Source: Clostridiales bacterium
GTDB lineage: Bacteria > Bacillota > Clostridia > Lachnospirales > Lachnospiraceae
DNA: 6,879 nt
Reading direction: 5' to 3'
Assembly: GCA_019423835.1 (NCBI GenBank)
Contig: JAHZAR010000019.1
Location: 11,747-18,625, forward strand
The number at the start of each line of letters is the position of its first letter. The first letter of the stretch is position 1. Below the pieces are notes generated by a model, which saw nothing but the letters and a program-made list of their open reading frames with translations, made no database searches and was not told the origin of the DNA. This document shows, piece after piece, positions 1 through 5,936 of this stretch. Position numbers and translations under genes: made by a program.

Positions 1-65
1 AGGAGGCAGAGGCGAGAGCCAGGGAACAGGGATTCCCATTCAGGCTCAGCGTAGAAGAGGCATAG
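1..65 (+). CDS. clpS: ClpS-like adaptor, C-terminal end only (partial)
   Basis: An open frame enters from the left edge and ends at the TAG at 63-65, giving the last 20 residues, EAEARAREQGFPFRLSVEEA. This resembles the C-terminus of E. coli ClpS, which ends in a Lys/Arg-rich helix, a Pro-Leu strand and a Glu-Lys-Ala tail. ClpS binds the N-domain of ClpA and delivers proteins with bulky hydrophobic N-terminal residues (N-degrons) for degradation by ClpAP in the cytoplasm. The stop lies 30 bases before the clpA start, which is the usual clpS-clpA arrangement and the main support for the call. The fragment is too short to show the substrate pocket. A chance open frame of 20 codons is possible, but the match and the position together make ClpS the best reading. 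Confidence 0.72.
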   Translation, partial: EAEARAREQGFPFRLSVEEA

Positions 66-79
66 AAATCCGGCAGAAA

Positions 80-86
80 AAGGAGA
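80..86 (+). promoter_or_regulatory. Ribosome binding site of clpA
   Basis: AAGGAGA is a near-perfect Shine-Dalgarno sequence. It lies 9 bases before the ATG at 96 but only 3 before the TTG at 90, so it favours ATG 96 (or ATG 99, 12 bases away) over the longer TTG start. Confidence 0.75.
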
Positions 87-95
87 AATTTGCAG

Positions 96-2501
96 ATGAT
101 GGAACTAAATGAAGAGGTAGCCCGTGTGTTCAGCGGGGCTGTGAAGGAAGCAGGAGAACGGAGGTTTGAATACGTGACTCCCGAGCTGTTTCTGCTAAAG
201 ATTGCAGACGAGCCGCTTTTTCGGGAGGCCTTTGAGGAGTGCGGCGACGACTGCGGGGAGCTGAAAAGCAAGCTTGAGGCGTACCTCAGGGAACAGGTGC
301 CGGCTTCAGACGGAAAAAAAGAGCCGGTCCCTTCCGCCGACTTAAATGAGCTTTTATTCTATACAGAGCTTACCACCCAGAACTGCGGGAAGAGGATCAT
401 TGACCTGAATCATCTGATCGCCGCTTATTACCACTTAGACAACAGCTTTGCTCTCTATTATCTGATGGAGCAGGGCATCGAGAAGGCGGAGCTTCTGCTG
501 GAACTTATCGAGTCCGGTGAAAAATGGGAAGGGGAGCGTGAGGAATACGAGGTCCATGAGGGCGGCGATAATTCGGAGGAGTGGGAGGAATACTATGCCC
601 GGGAATATGAGCTGGAAAAGCGCAAAGAAGAGCTGGTAAGAGGAGGCGGGAAAAGAAAGGGAGGAAAGAAAGACGGCAGCGAGGAAGAGGACCTCCAGTT
701 TGGCAGTGCAGAAAAGAGGAAGGAAAAATGGAGAGACTATGTGACCTGCTTAAATGACAGCCTGTCGGATGTAAGCCCCCTCATCGGAAGGGAAGATGAG
801 CTGGAACGCACCATGCAGATTCTCTGCCGCAGGGAGAAAAACAATCCTCTGCATATCGGCGAACCCGGCGTCGGAAAAACGGCCATAGCCTACGGCCTTG
901 CAAGGCTTCTGGAAGAAGATAAGGTGCCGGAGGCCTTAAAGGGAGCCAGAATTTATTCTCTGGATCTGGGAGCCATGATTGCCGGAACCCAGTACAGAGG
1001 TGAATTTGAAAAGCGGTTAAAGAGCGTTCTGGCCGGTCTTGAGAGGGAAGAAAAGCCCATTGTATATCTGGATGAGATCCACAACATTGTAGGTGCCGGA
1101 GCCGTAGGGGAGGGCAGCTTTGACGCGTCAAATCTGTTAAAGCCTTATCTGGCAGCCGGAAGGATCCGCTTCATAGGGGCCACCACCCATGAAGAGTATA
1201 AAAAGCACTTTGAGAAGAGCAAAAGTCTGGTGCGCCGGTTTCAGAACATTGAAATTTCCGAGCCCGGCGAGGAGGAGGCAGTCAAAATCCTGGAAGGGCT
1301 CAGGAAGCACTATGAGAAATACCACGGCGTTTCCTACAAGAAGGGCGTGATGGAGTATGCGGTGCACATGAGTGCCAGGTATATCAATGAGAGATTTCTG
1401 CCGGACAAGGCCATCGATCTGATCGACGAGGCAGGCGCTTACCGGAAGCTCCATCCGCTTCCCCAGAAAAAGCAGACCGTGGGGAAGGGGGTTATTGATG
1501 AGATCCTATCAAAGACCTGCCGGATTCCCAAGAAGGTGGTGGAGAGCGGAGAGATAAAGAAGCTCTCAGGCCTGGAGCGCAGACTGTCTGCCTGTGTGTT
1601 TGGCCAGGATGAGGCCATAAAAGAGGTGGTCAACGCTATCAAATTTTCAAGAGCAGGACTCTCCGAGGCGGGAAAGCCTCTGGCCAGTTTTCTGTTTGTA
1701 GGCCCCACAGGAGTGGGAAAGACGGAAATCGCCAGAAGTCTCGCGTCGGAGCTGGGGATCCGACTGATCCGCTTTGACATGAGCGAATATGAGGAGAAGC
1801 ATGCAGTGGCAAAGCTTATCGGAGCGCCGGCCGGCTATGTGGGATATGAGGAGGGAGGTCTTCTGACTGAGGCGGTCAGAAAAAATCCCCATGCAGTCCT
1901 GCTTTTGGACGAGATTGAGAAGGCCCATCCCGATATTTACAATATTCTTCTTCAGGTAATGGACTATGCGACGCTTACGGACAATCAGGGAAGGAAGGCG
2001 GATTTCAGGAATATTGTCCTGATTATGACCTCCAATGCCGGGGCAAGCAGGCTCACGAAGGCAAGGCTGGGCTTCGGGGACAGCGCCGGAGCAGACGGAC
2101 AGGGCAGCGTGATACTGGATGAGGTAAACCGGGTGTTCCAGCCGGAGTTCCGGAACCGTCTGAGCCGGATTGTCGTGTTTGGAGGAATTGACGAGAGAAC
2201 GGCCAGAGAAATTGCGGGGAAAAAGCTCAGAGAACTGGCGGCACTTCTCGCGGAACGGCAGGTGGAGTTTGTTTTCACCAGACAGGCGGAGGCTCTCCTG
2301 ACAAGAAAGGGAGTGAGCCGGGAATATGGGGCAAGAGAGCTTATGCGGGTGATCGAGAGAGAGATCAAGCCTCTGCTGGCCGACCGGCTTCTGTTTGGAA
2401 GTCTGAAGCGGGGCGGTTTCTGCCGGCTGGATGCAAAAGACGGCGTGTTTGTTCTTTCAGATGAAGCAGGGGATAAGACAAAGAGGGGGAAACATATATG
2501 A
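96..2501 (+). CDS. clpA: ATP-dependent Clp protease ATP-binding subunit ClpA
   Basis: This is a ring-forming AAA+ unfoldase that threads substrates into the ClpP peptidase in the cytoplasm; with ClpS it acts on N-degron proteins. Residues are counted from ATG 96 (801 aa). The Clp N-domain spans about 1-142, followed by a highly charged linker of about 143-211. D1 has Walker A GEPGVGKT at 255-262, a pore loop QYRG at 299-302 and Walker B with D326/E327. D2 has Walker A GPTGVGKT at 536-543, pore loop GYVG at 580-583 and Walker B with D605/E606. The tripeptide LGF at 658-660 sits where ClpA carries its ClpP-docking loop, so partnership with ClpP is expected. There is no ClpB/ClpC-type middle domain, which argues for ClpA. 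E. coli ClpA has 758 residues; most of the extra length is in the linker. The D1 pore loop has Gln where KYRG is usual. The gene follows clpS by 30 bases and overlaps the next gene by 4. Confidence 0.95.
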   Translation: MMELNEEVARVFSGAVKEAGERRFEYVTPELFLLKIADEPLFREAFEECGDDCGELKSKLEAYLREQVPASDGKKEPVPSADLNELLFYTELTTQNCGKRIIDLNHLIAAYYHLDNSFALYYLMEQGIEKAELLLELIESGEKWEGEREEYEVHEGGDNSEEWEEYYAREYELEKRKEELVRGGGKRKGGKKDGSEEEDLQFGSAEKRKEKWRDYVTCLNDSLSDVSPLIGREDELERTMQILCRREKNNPLHIGEPGVGKTAIAYGLARLLEEDKVPEALKGARIYSLDLGAMIAGTQYRGEFEKRLKSVLAGLEREEKPIVYLDEIHNIVGAGAVGEGSFDASNLLKPYLAAGRIRFIGATTHEEYKKHFEKSKSLVRRFQNIEISEPGEEEAVKILEGLRKHYEKYHGVSYKKGVMEYAVHMSARYINERFLPDKAIDLIDEAGAYRKLHPLPQKKQTVGKGVIDEILSKTCRIPKKVVESGEIKKLSGLERRLSACVFGQDEAIKEVVNAIKFSRAGLSEAGKPLASFLFVGPTGVGKTEIARSLASELGIRLIRFDMSEYEEKHAVAKLIGAPAGYVGYEEGGLLTEAVRKNPHAVLLLDEIEKAHPDIYNILLQVMDYATLTDNQGRKADFRNIVLIMTSNAGASRLTKARLGFGDSAGADGQGSVILDEVNRVFQPEFRNRLSRIVVFGGIDERTAREIAGKKLRELAALLAERQVEFVFTRQAEALLTRKGVSREYGARELMRVIEREIKPLLADRLLFGSLKRGGFCRLDAKDGVFVLSDEAGDKTKRGKHI
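2483..2489 (+). promoter_or_regulatory. Ribosome binding site of the FliB-like gene
   Basis: GAGGGGG lies inside the end of clpA, 8 bases before the ATG at 2498. It supports this start and translational coupling through the ATGA stop/start overlap. Confidence 0.6.
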
Positions 2502-3682
2502 CAAGAACGATCATTGTGCCGGACTACTACAGAGAGTTTCACTGTATCGGGAGCCGCTGCCCGGACACCTGCTGCGGAGTCTGGGAAATTCCCATTGACG
2601 AAAAAACTATGAAAAAATACTGTGCTCTGGAACGGAGAGGCTTTGACTTCCATGGTGCCGCAGACAGGAGAAAACGGCAGATTGTGATGAAGGATGGCTC
2701 CTGCCCTCTGCTGGAAAAGGGGCTCTGCAGGATCCACAGGGATCTGGGGGAGGAGTACCTGTGCCGTGCCTGCCGGCTCTATCCGCGCCACGATGAAGAT
2801 TACGGCAGCGTTCACGAGCGTTCTCTCTCCCTGTCATGTCCGGAGGCGGCCAGGCTGATCCTGAGGAGAGAGGGGAGGCTTACATTCCGTGAATATGTGG
2901 GGAAGGGAGAAACAGAGGAGGAGGATCCGGCATCCCGTCCTCTGTTTGCCCGGCTTCTGAGGGCGAGAAAACAGATGATCTCAATGTTATCCTTCCGGGA
3001 AAGGCCTCTCGCACACCGTCTGGCTATGATTCTCGCCATGTCCCACGACATGCAGCGGGGAATCAGCCAGGGCAAAGACGAATCCCTCCATATGATAATG
3101 GATCGGTACACCCTGCTGGAAACAGAGAAGGGATACGAGTGGTTTCTGTCGAAAACGGCATCCTTTATGGGGAGACGGGAGGAGAGGTATGATCAGATGG
3201 CAGCCTGTCTGGGACTTCTCGGGGAACTGACTGAAATTTACCCGGGCTATGGGAGGATGGTTTCCGGCTGGATGGACGTGCTCTACCGGACGGAGGATGG
3301 ATTGGCAGATTATGACAGGGCGGTGCGGGAAAGCGAAGGAGAGCCGGAAATCGAAATAATGCTCGAAAATCTGGCCGCCTATCTGCTGTGTCTGTACGTG
3401 CCGGGGGCAGTCTATGACAGGGATTTATATTCCAAGGTGAAATACTGCCTGTTTTCCGTCCTCTGCATCCGGGAGGCTGTGACTGCAGAAAGGGCCCTCA
3501 GCAGGCTGAGGGGAGAAAAGGCTATGGACAGAGAGGAGACCGAAGCGGTGTTCCTCAGGCTGTCATGGAGCTACTCCAGACAGACGGAGCATTCGGACGA
3601 AAATCTCGATCGGATAGAAAATGCCATGAAAAGAAGAAAAACATTTTCCATGAAGTCCTTTTTTACGAATCTGCTTGGCTGA
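2498..3682 (+). CDS. fliB: FliB family protein (flagellin lysine-N-methylase-like), Cys-rich metal/Fe-S binding
   Basis: The protein has 394 residues, close to the usual FliB length. The N-terminal third carries the cysteine pattern of the family: C16, C21, C25-C26, then C69, C77, C89, C92 and, in an LSLSCPEAARLI segment, C114. It opens with the typical VPDYYREF stretch. Salmonella FliB methylates flagellin lysines and is reported to use a 4Fe-4S cluster; these cysteines are the likely ligands. The C-terminal two thirds are mostly helical-looking and charged, with no other motif I recognise. The ATG overlaps the clpA stop as ATGA, so the gene is almost certainly co-transcribed and translationally coupled with clpA. 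No flagellar gene is in the window, and FliB-like proteins also occur in bacteria without flagella, so the family assignment is firm but the substrate is not. The gene symbol denotes the family only. Confidence 0.85.
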   Translation: MTRTIIVPDYYREFHCIGSRCPDTCCGVWEIPIDEKTMKKYCALERRGFDFHGAADRRKRQIVMKDGSCPLLEKGLCRIHRDLGEEYLCRACRLYPRHDEDYGSVHERSLSLSCPEAARLILRREGRLTFREYVGKGETEEEDPASRPLFARLLRARKQMISMLSFRERPLAHRLAMILAMSHDMQRGISQGKDESLHMIMDRYTLLETEKGYEWFLSKTASFMGRREERYDQMAACLGLLGELTEIYPGYGRMVSGWMDVLYRTEDGLADYDRAVRESEGEPEIEIMLENLAAYLLCLYVPGAVYDRDLYSKVKYCLFSVLCIREAVTAERALSRLRGEKAMDREETEAVFLRLSWSYSRQTEHSDENLDRIENAMKRRKTFSMKSFFTNLLG

Positions 3683-3694
3683 AACACAGCCAGG
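3674..3694 (+). other. Hairpin over the stop codon of the FliB-like gene
   Basis: CTTGGCTG and CAGCCAGG pair over 8 bases (one G-T pair) around a 5-base AAACA loop. The stop codon TGA (3680-3682) sits at the top of the stem. No T-run follows, so it is not a standard intrinsic terminator; it could protect the 3' end of the operon mRNA or act with the next hairpin. Confidence 0.4.
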
Positions 3695-3727
3695 CCGCCT
3701 GATCGGACGGGCTTCTGCGGTTAAGGA

Positions 3728-3745
3728 GCCCGCCGCCCGGCGGGC
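3728..3745 (+). other. GC-only perfect inverted repeat
   Basis: GCCCGCCG and CGGCGGGC are perfect reverse complements separated by CC, making a very stable hairpin (7 pairs with a 4-base loop in practice). An alternative pairing of CGGGCT (3708-3713) with AGCCCG (3727-3732) would exclude it. There is no T-run after it, so intrinsic termination is unproven; it may serve as the end of the clpS-clpA-fliB transcript or as an mRNA-stabilising structure. Confidence 0.45.
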
Positions 3746-3806
3746 GCAGCCGCCAGAGGTACCATACCTTCTAAACGATTCTTCTATATCTCTTTATACG
3801 TCAAAA

Positions 3807-3845
3807 GATATACCAAAGCTCATTATCGAATCCGATACACCAAAG
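3807..3845 (+). repeat. Short direct repeat with an internal inverted repeat
   Basis: GATATACCAAAG (3807-3818) and GATACACCAAAG (3834-3845) match in 11 of 12 bases with starts 27 bases apart. Between and into the second copy lies the inverted repeat TATCG-AATC-CGATA (3824-3837). It lies 73 bases or more upstream of the -35 box, so it could be an activator site, but AT-rich sequence gives such matches easily. Confidence 0.3.
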
Positions 3846-3872
3846 AAATTTTAGAAATTCTTTCCTTTTTTT
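3842..3872 (+). terminator. Possible weak AT-rich terminator
   Basis: AAAGAA (3842-3847) pairs with TTCTTT (3858-3863), with an inner TTT/AAA pairing and a one-base bulge, followed by CC and a run of seven T. The T-run is right for an intrinsic terminator of the fliB transcript, but the stem is almost all A-T and weak. Confidence 0.25.
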
Positions 3873-3917
3873 CTTTTGCGGAAATTGAAACATAAAGAAA
3901 ATGTAAGGAAATCGAAA

Positions 3918-3946
3918 TTGACGGACTGTTTTTCCAGAAGTATCCT
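3918..3946 (+). promoter_or_regulatory. Sigma-A-type promoter for the secreted-protein/dedA operon
   Basis: TTGACG (3918-3923, 5 of 6 matches to the -35 consensus) and TATCCT (3941-3946, 4 of 6 at -10) are separated by exactly 17 bases. A-rich sequence just upstream could act as an UP element. Transcription would begin near 3953, leaving a leader of roughly 75 bases before the ATG at 4029. No other convincing promoter is seen in the region. Confidence 0.6.
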
Positions 3947-3997
3947 AAACATATGATTTACCAGACAGCTGCGAACCATACACAGAAAGGAACGCGG

Positions 3998-4015
3998 ATG
4001 GGGACGAAGAAATAG
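3998..4015 (+). other. Possible five-codon leader open frame (MGTKK)
   Basis: ATG GGG ACG AAG AAA TAG is preceded by AAAGGAA, whose last G of AGG lies 7 bases before the ATG. Its stop is one base before the ATG at 4017 and 13 bases before the preferred start at 4029. It could couple ribosomes onto the next gene or be chance. Confidence 0.25.
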
Positions 4016-4028
4016 AATGGAGACTGAG

Positions 4029-4982
4029 ATGAAAAAAGGAAGATTAGGAGCTGTGAGAGGATTCTGCCTGGCCGTCTGCATTCTGGGACTTGCAGCAGCA
4101 GGGACAGGATGGGCAGTGAAGGGGGTGTCCTGCGCGATGGCTCAGAAACTGCAGGATGCAGATACGGCAGAGAACGGGAAAAAGGAGCCGTCTGCCACCG
4201 ATGATGCAGATCTGCGATTCAGGGAGCGATTTTACGCGCTGAGCCCGGACAGTCTGGAGGTGACAGATGCCAGGACGGCAGAAAAAGCCGCATCCGAGGG
4301 AAGAGAGAGACAGGGGATCCTGCTGGCGGAGTTTCCCCAGGATGAAATATCGGTATACGGATATATGGATCCTGAGCGGCCCCGGCAGGGCGTTATGATC
4401 CGGTGCGGGGATAATGTAAGCTATTTTCCTGATATCGTCTATCTGGCAGAAGACGGGGAGATGCCGGAGATCTACACAGACAGCAGCCAGAGTCTGATGA
4501 TCGCCTCCTTCCACGCCGGCGCAGGAGAGGAAAAGAAGCGGGATACCCTCTATGCCTTTTTAAAGAGCCCGGCGGGAACCATGACAGGACAGGAATTTAC
4601 GGCAGAGGATTTTCTGGGACAGATGGAAAATCGCTTTTCTCTGAGCTATCAGCCTGGACAAAACAGCGGGAAGCTGGTGGGACAGGATGGGAGGCTGATT
4701 GGAGAGGTGGACCTGAGCTGGGCAGACGGGGCCGCCATCACAGGGCTCAATGTCATCGATCGCGTCCGTTTTATTCCCGGCAGCACCGTCTGGGCGGAGG
4801 TGGAAATCGGAGTCACGGCCCAGGGACGTTCCCCCTACTATGGAGAGCATCTGGTTGTGACGGCTCCGGTTGAGCTGAAAAGTGAAAGCTACGGAAACGG
4901 GACGAAAAAGGTCAGCTTTCTGGTTGGCGAGGTGAGGAAGAAGACAGAGGAAAATCAGAACAGTGAAGGAACGGAGGAATAG
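4029..4982 (+). CDS. Uncharacterised membrane-anchored or secreted protein
   Basis: I do not recognise this family. From ATG 4029 the product has 317 residues: a positive N-terminus (MKKGRLGAVRG), a hydrophobic stretch at about 12-30, then A-M-A at 36-38 that could be a signal peptidase I site. Without cleavage it would be a single N-terminal anchor with the rest outside. Residues about 39-60 look like a flexible acidic linker. A mixed alpha/beta-looking domain follows to about 295, and the last 20 residues are Lys/Glu/Asn-rich. Cys occurs only in or next to the N-terminal segment and once further on, and no catalytic motif is evident. ATG 4029 is chosen because GGAG (4019-4022) lies 6 bases before it and the signal sequence then begins MKK; ATG 4017, four codons earlier in the same frame, is the alternative. 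It has its own promoter and is followed after 53 bases by dedA, which suggests a shared role at the envelope. Confidence 0.75.
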   Translation: MKKGRLGAVRGFCLAVCILGLAAAGTGWAVKGVSCAMAQKLQDADTAENGKKEPSATDDADLRFRERFYALSPDSLEVTDARTAEKAASEGRERQGILLAEFPQDEISVYGYMDPERPRQGVMIRCGDNVSYFPDIVYLAEDGEMPEIYTDSSQSLMIASFHAGAGEEKKRDTLYAFLKSPAGTMTGQEFTAEDFLGQMENRFSLSYQPGQNSGKLVGQDGRLIGEVDLSWADGAAITGLNVIDRVRFIPGSTVWAEVEIGVTAQGRSPYYGEHLVVTAPVELKSESYGNGTKKVSFLVGEVRKKTEENQNSEGTEE

Positions 4983-5024
4983 AGGGAGCTGCCTCCGAAT
5001 AAACTGGACTGAGAAGCTGTGTGC

Positions 5025-5030
5025 AGGGGA
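5025..5030 (+). promoter_or_regulatory. Ribosome binding site of dedA
   Basis: AGGGGA lies 5 bases before the GTG at 5036, and favours it over the GTG at 5021, which has only weak purine-rich sequence ahead of it. Confidence 0.5.
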
Positions 5031-5035
5031 ATACA

Positions 5036-5677
5036 GTGCAGGAATTTGTTTTTCAGGTGATGGATTCATTCGGATACATAGGAATATTTGCTCTGATTTT
5101 GATAGAAAATCTGTTTCCTCCCATTCCTTCGGAGGTGATTCTTACCTTTGGAGGATTTATGACCACATACACCTCCATGGCGCCTGCGGGAGTGACAGCG
5201 GCGGCTACGGCAGGATCGGTTCTGGGGGCTGTGATTCTGTACTATGCAGGCCGCCTTATCCCGCAAAAACGGCTGGAACACCTTCTGGACGGAAGGGTGG
5301 GGCATATGCTGCATTTTCAGAGGGAAGATGTGGGAGATGCGATGGAGTGGTTTGAGAAACGGGGGATGGCAGCAGTTCTGATCTGCCGCTGCGTCCCGAT
5401 TATCCGAAGCCTGATCTCCATTCCAGCCGGAATGGCCGGAATGAGGATGCTTCCTTTTCTGCTCCTTACCGCTGCCGGAAGCCTGGTGTGGAATACAGCC
5501 CTGGTTCTGGCAGGAGCGGCAGCAGGTGCATCCTGGGAGCGGATTCTGGAAGCCATGGAGGCCTACTCGAATGCGGCCGTTCTCCTGATTGGCGCGGCGG
5601 CTCTTCTGGGAAGCTGTCTCTATTTCAGGAAGAGGGAGGGGCAGACCAGCAGCGAAGAAAATGGAAGGGAGAGGTAG
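5036..5677 (+). CDS. DedA family (VTT/SNARE-associated) membrane protein
   Basis: From GTG 5036 the protein has 213 residues, normal for the family. It begins with the typical DSFGYIGIF segment leading into ENLFPPIPSEVILTFGGF (24-41), where E24 and E33 are the acidic residues usually conserved in a re-entrant helix. The second signature, R118-x2-P121-x2-R124 followed by PAGMAGM (130-136), carries the conserved arginines and AG pair. Hydrophobic segments after it complete the membrane core, with two more near the C-terminus; the tail is charged and cytoplasmic-looking. DedA proteins are inner-membrane transporters; some family members flip undecaprenyl phosphate or phosphatidylethanolamine, and others affect membrane potential and drug or pH tolerance. 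Which lipid this one moves cannot be read from the sequence. It follows the unknown secreted-protein gene by 53 bases with no terminator, so co-transcription from the promoter at 3918 is likely. GTG 5021 would add five residues. Confidence 0.9.
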   Translation: MQEFVFQVMDSFGYIGIFALILIENLFPPIPSEVILTFGGFMTTYTSMAPAGVTAAATAGSVLGAVILYYAGRLIPQKRLEHLLDGRVGHMLHFQREDVGDAMEWFEKRGMAAVLICRCVPIIRSLISIPAGMAGMRMLPFLLLTAAGSLVWNTALVLAGAAAGASWERILEAMEAYSNAAVLLIGAAALLGSCLYFRKREGQTSSEENGRER

Positions 5678-5694
5678 GCTTTCCACTGTTTTAC

Positions 5695-5743
5695 AAAAAC
5701 AAAACCCCCTGTCAGACTGTCTGGACAATCTGACAGGGGGTTT
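5695..5743 (-). terminator. Strong intrinsic terminator of tRNA-Arg, possibly bidirectional
   Basis: Bases 5702-5716 and 5729-5743 are perfect reverse complements over 15 pairs, including a run of five G-C pairs, around a 12-base loop. Read on the minus strand the stem ends in TTT and continues T-G-TTTTT, a good U-tract, and it begins only four bases after the tRNA 3' end. Read on the plus strand the stem is followed by ATCG, so only the three T within the stem would serve; it may still end dedA transcription, but less well. Confidence 0.88.
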
Positions 5744-5747
5744 ATCG

Positions 5748-5819
5748 TGCGTCTGATAGGAATCGAACCTACGCACACGGCTCCGGAGGCCATTGCTCTA
5801 TCCACTGAGCTACAGACGC
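5748..5819 (-). tRNA. tRNA-Arg (anticodon CCG)
   Basis: A complete 72-base cloverleaf is present on the minus strand. The acceptor stem GCGTCTG/CAGACGC is perfect, the D-stem is GCTC/GAGC, and the anticodon stem ATGGC/GCCGT has one T-G pair. The seven-base loop CTCCGGA gives anticodon CCG (bases 5784-5786), which reads CGG. The T-arm is GTAGG-TTCGATT-CCTAT with one G-T pair, and the discriminator base is A. The variable loop is four bases. The 3' CCA is not encoded and must be added by the nucleotidyltransferase. CGG codons occur commonly in the genes of this window, so it is an ordinary housekeeping tRNA. It has its own promoter and terminator, and no duplicated tRNA 3' end was noticed nearby that would mark an integrated element. 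Confidence 0.96.
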
Positions 5820-5828
5820 ATCGATTGT

Positions 5829-5857
5829 ATTTTACTATAAACTGTGAAAAAAGGCAA
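5829..5857 (-). promoter_or_regulatory. Promoter of tRNA-Arg
   Basis: On the minus strand TTGCCT (5852-5857) and TAAAAT (5829-5834, 5 of 6 at -10) are separated by exactly 17 bases. The -10 box ends nine bases before the first tRNA base, leaving a very short leader for RNase P, as is usual for tRNA genes. Confidence 0.65.
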
Positions 5858-5898
5858 GAACTTTTTCAAATATAGCGCCGTAAACTGCAGTTCAGCTT

Positions 5899-5936
5899 CT
5901 TGTGCCCCTGCGGGCAGGCAGGAGCTAACCTGCCAC
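5899..5936 (-). other. Hairpins at the 3' end of the MATE gene
   Basis: On the minus strand GGCAGG-TTAGCT-CCTGCC forms a six-pair stem with the stop codon in its loop. The second half can instead pair as CCTGC-CC-GCAGG with downstream bases. Neither is followed by a T-run, so read-through into the tRNA-Arg promoter region is possible. Confidence 0.3.

Larger units (their letters stand above)
3683..4028 (+). other. Intergenic region of about 345 bases with hairpins, AT-rich tract and promoter
   Basis: No convincing gene is seen on either strand. The first 80 bases are GC-rich and fold into hairpins at 3674-3694 and 3728-3745. From about 3760 the composition turns AT-rich, with a direct repeat (3807-3818 and 3834-3845), a small weak terminator-like element (3842-3872) and A-rich sequence ahead of the promoter at 3918-3946. 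The last 30 bases hold a five-codon open frame and the ribosome binding site of the next gene. Confidence 0.7.

Noticed and set aside
90..95. TTG at 90 as the start of clpA
   Set aside because: The Shine-Dalgarno sequence ends only 3 bases before it; ATG 96 is better spaced and the protein then begins like other ClpA N-domains.
1985..2815. Minus-strand open frame of 276 codons opposite clpA and the fliB-like gene
   Set aside because: It crosses the boundary of two well-supported genes and its product is low-complexity Ser/Arg/Pro-rich, as expected from antisense reading of GC-rich codons.
4062..4136. Lipoprotein signal in the exported protein
   Set aside because: Cysteines at residues 13, 17 and 35 were checked; none has a proper lipobox (position -1 is Val or the -3 residue is Gly), so a signal peptide or anchor is more likely.
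4963..5355. Plus-strand open frame of 130 codons overlapping the start of dedA
   Set aside because: It uses a different frame across a clear DedA protein, and its product is Gly/Ser/Cys-rich without hydrophobic segments.
5748..5819. tRNA-Arg as an attachment site for an integrated element
   Set aside because: tRNA-Arg genes are frequent integration sites, but no integrase, no repeated tRNA 3' end and no abrupt composition change are visible on either side within the window.
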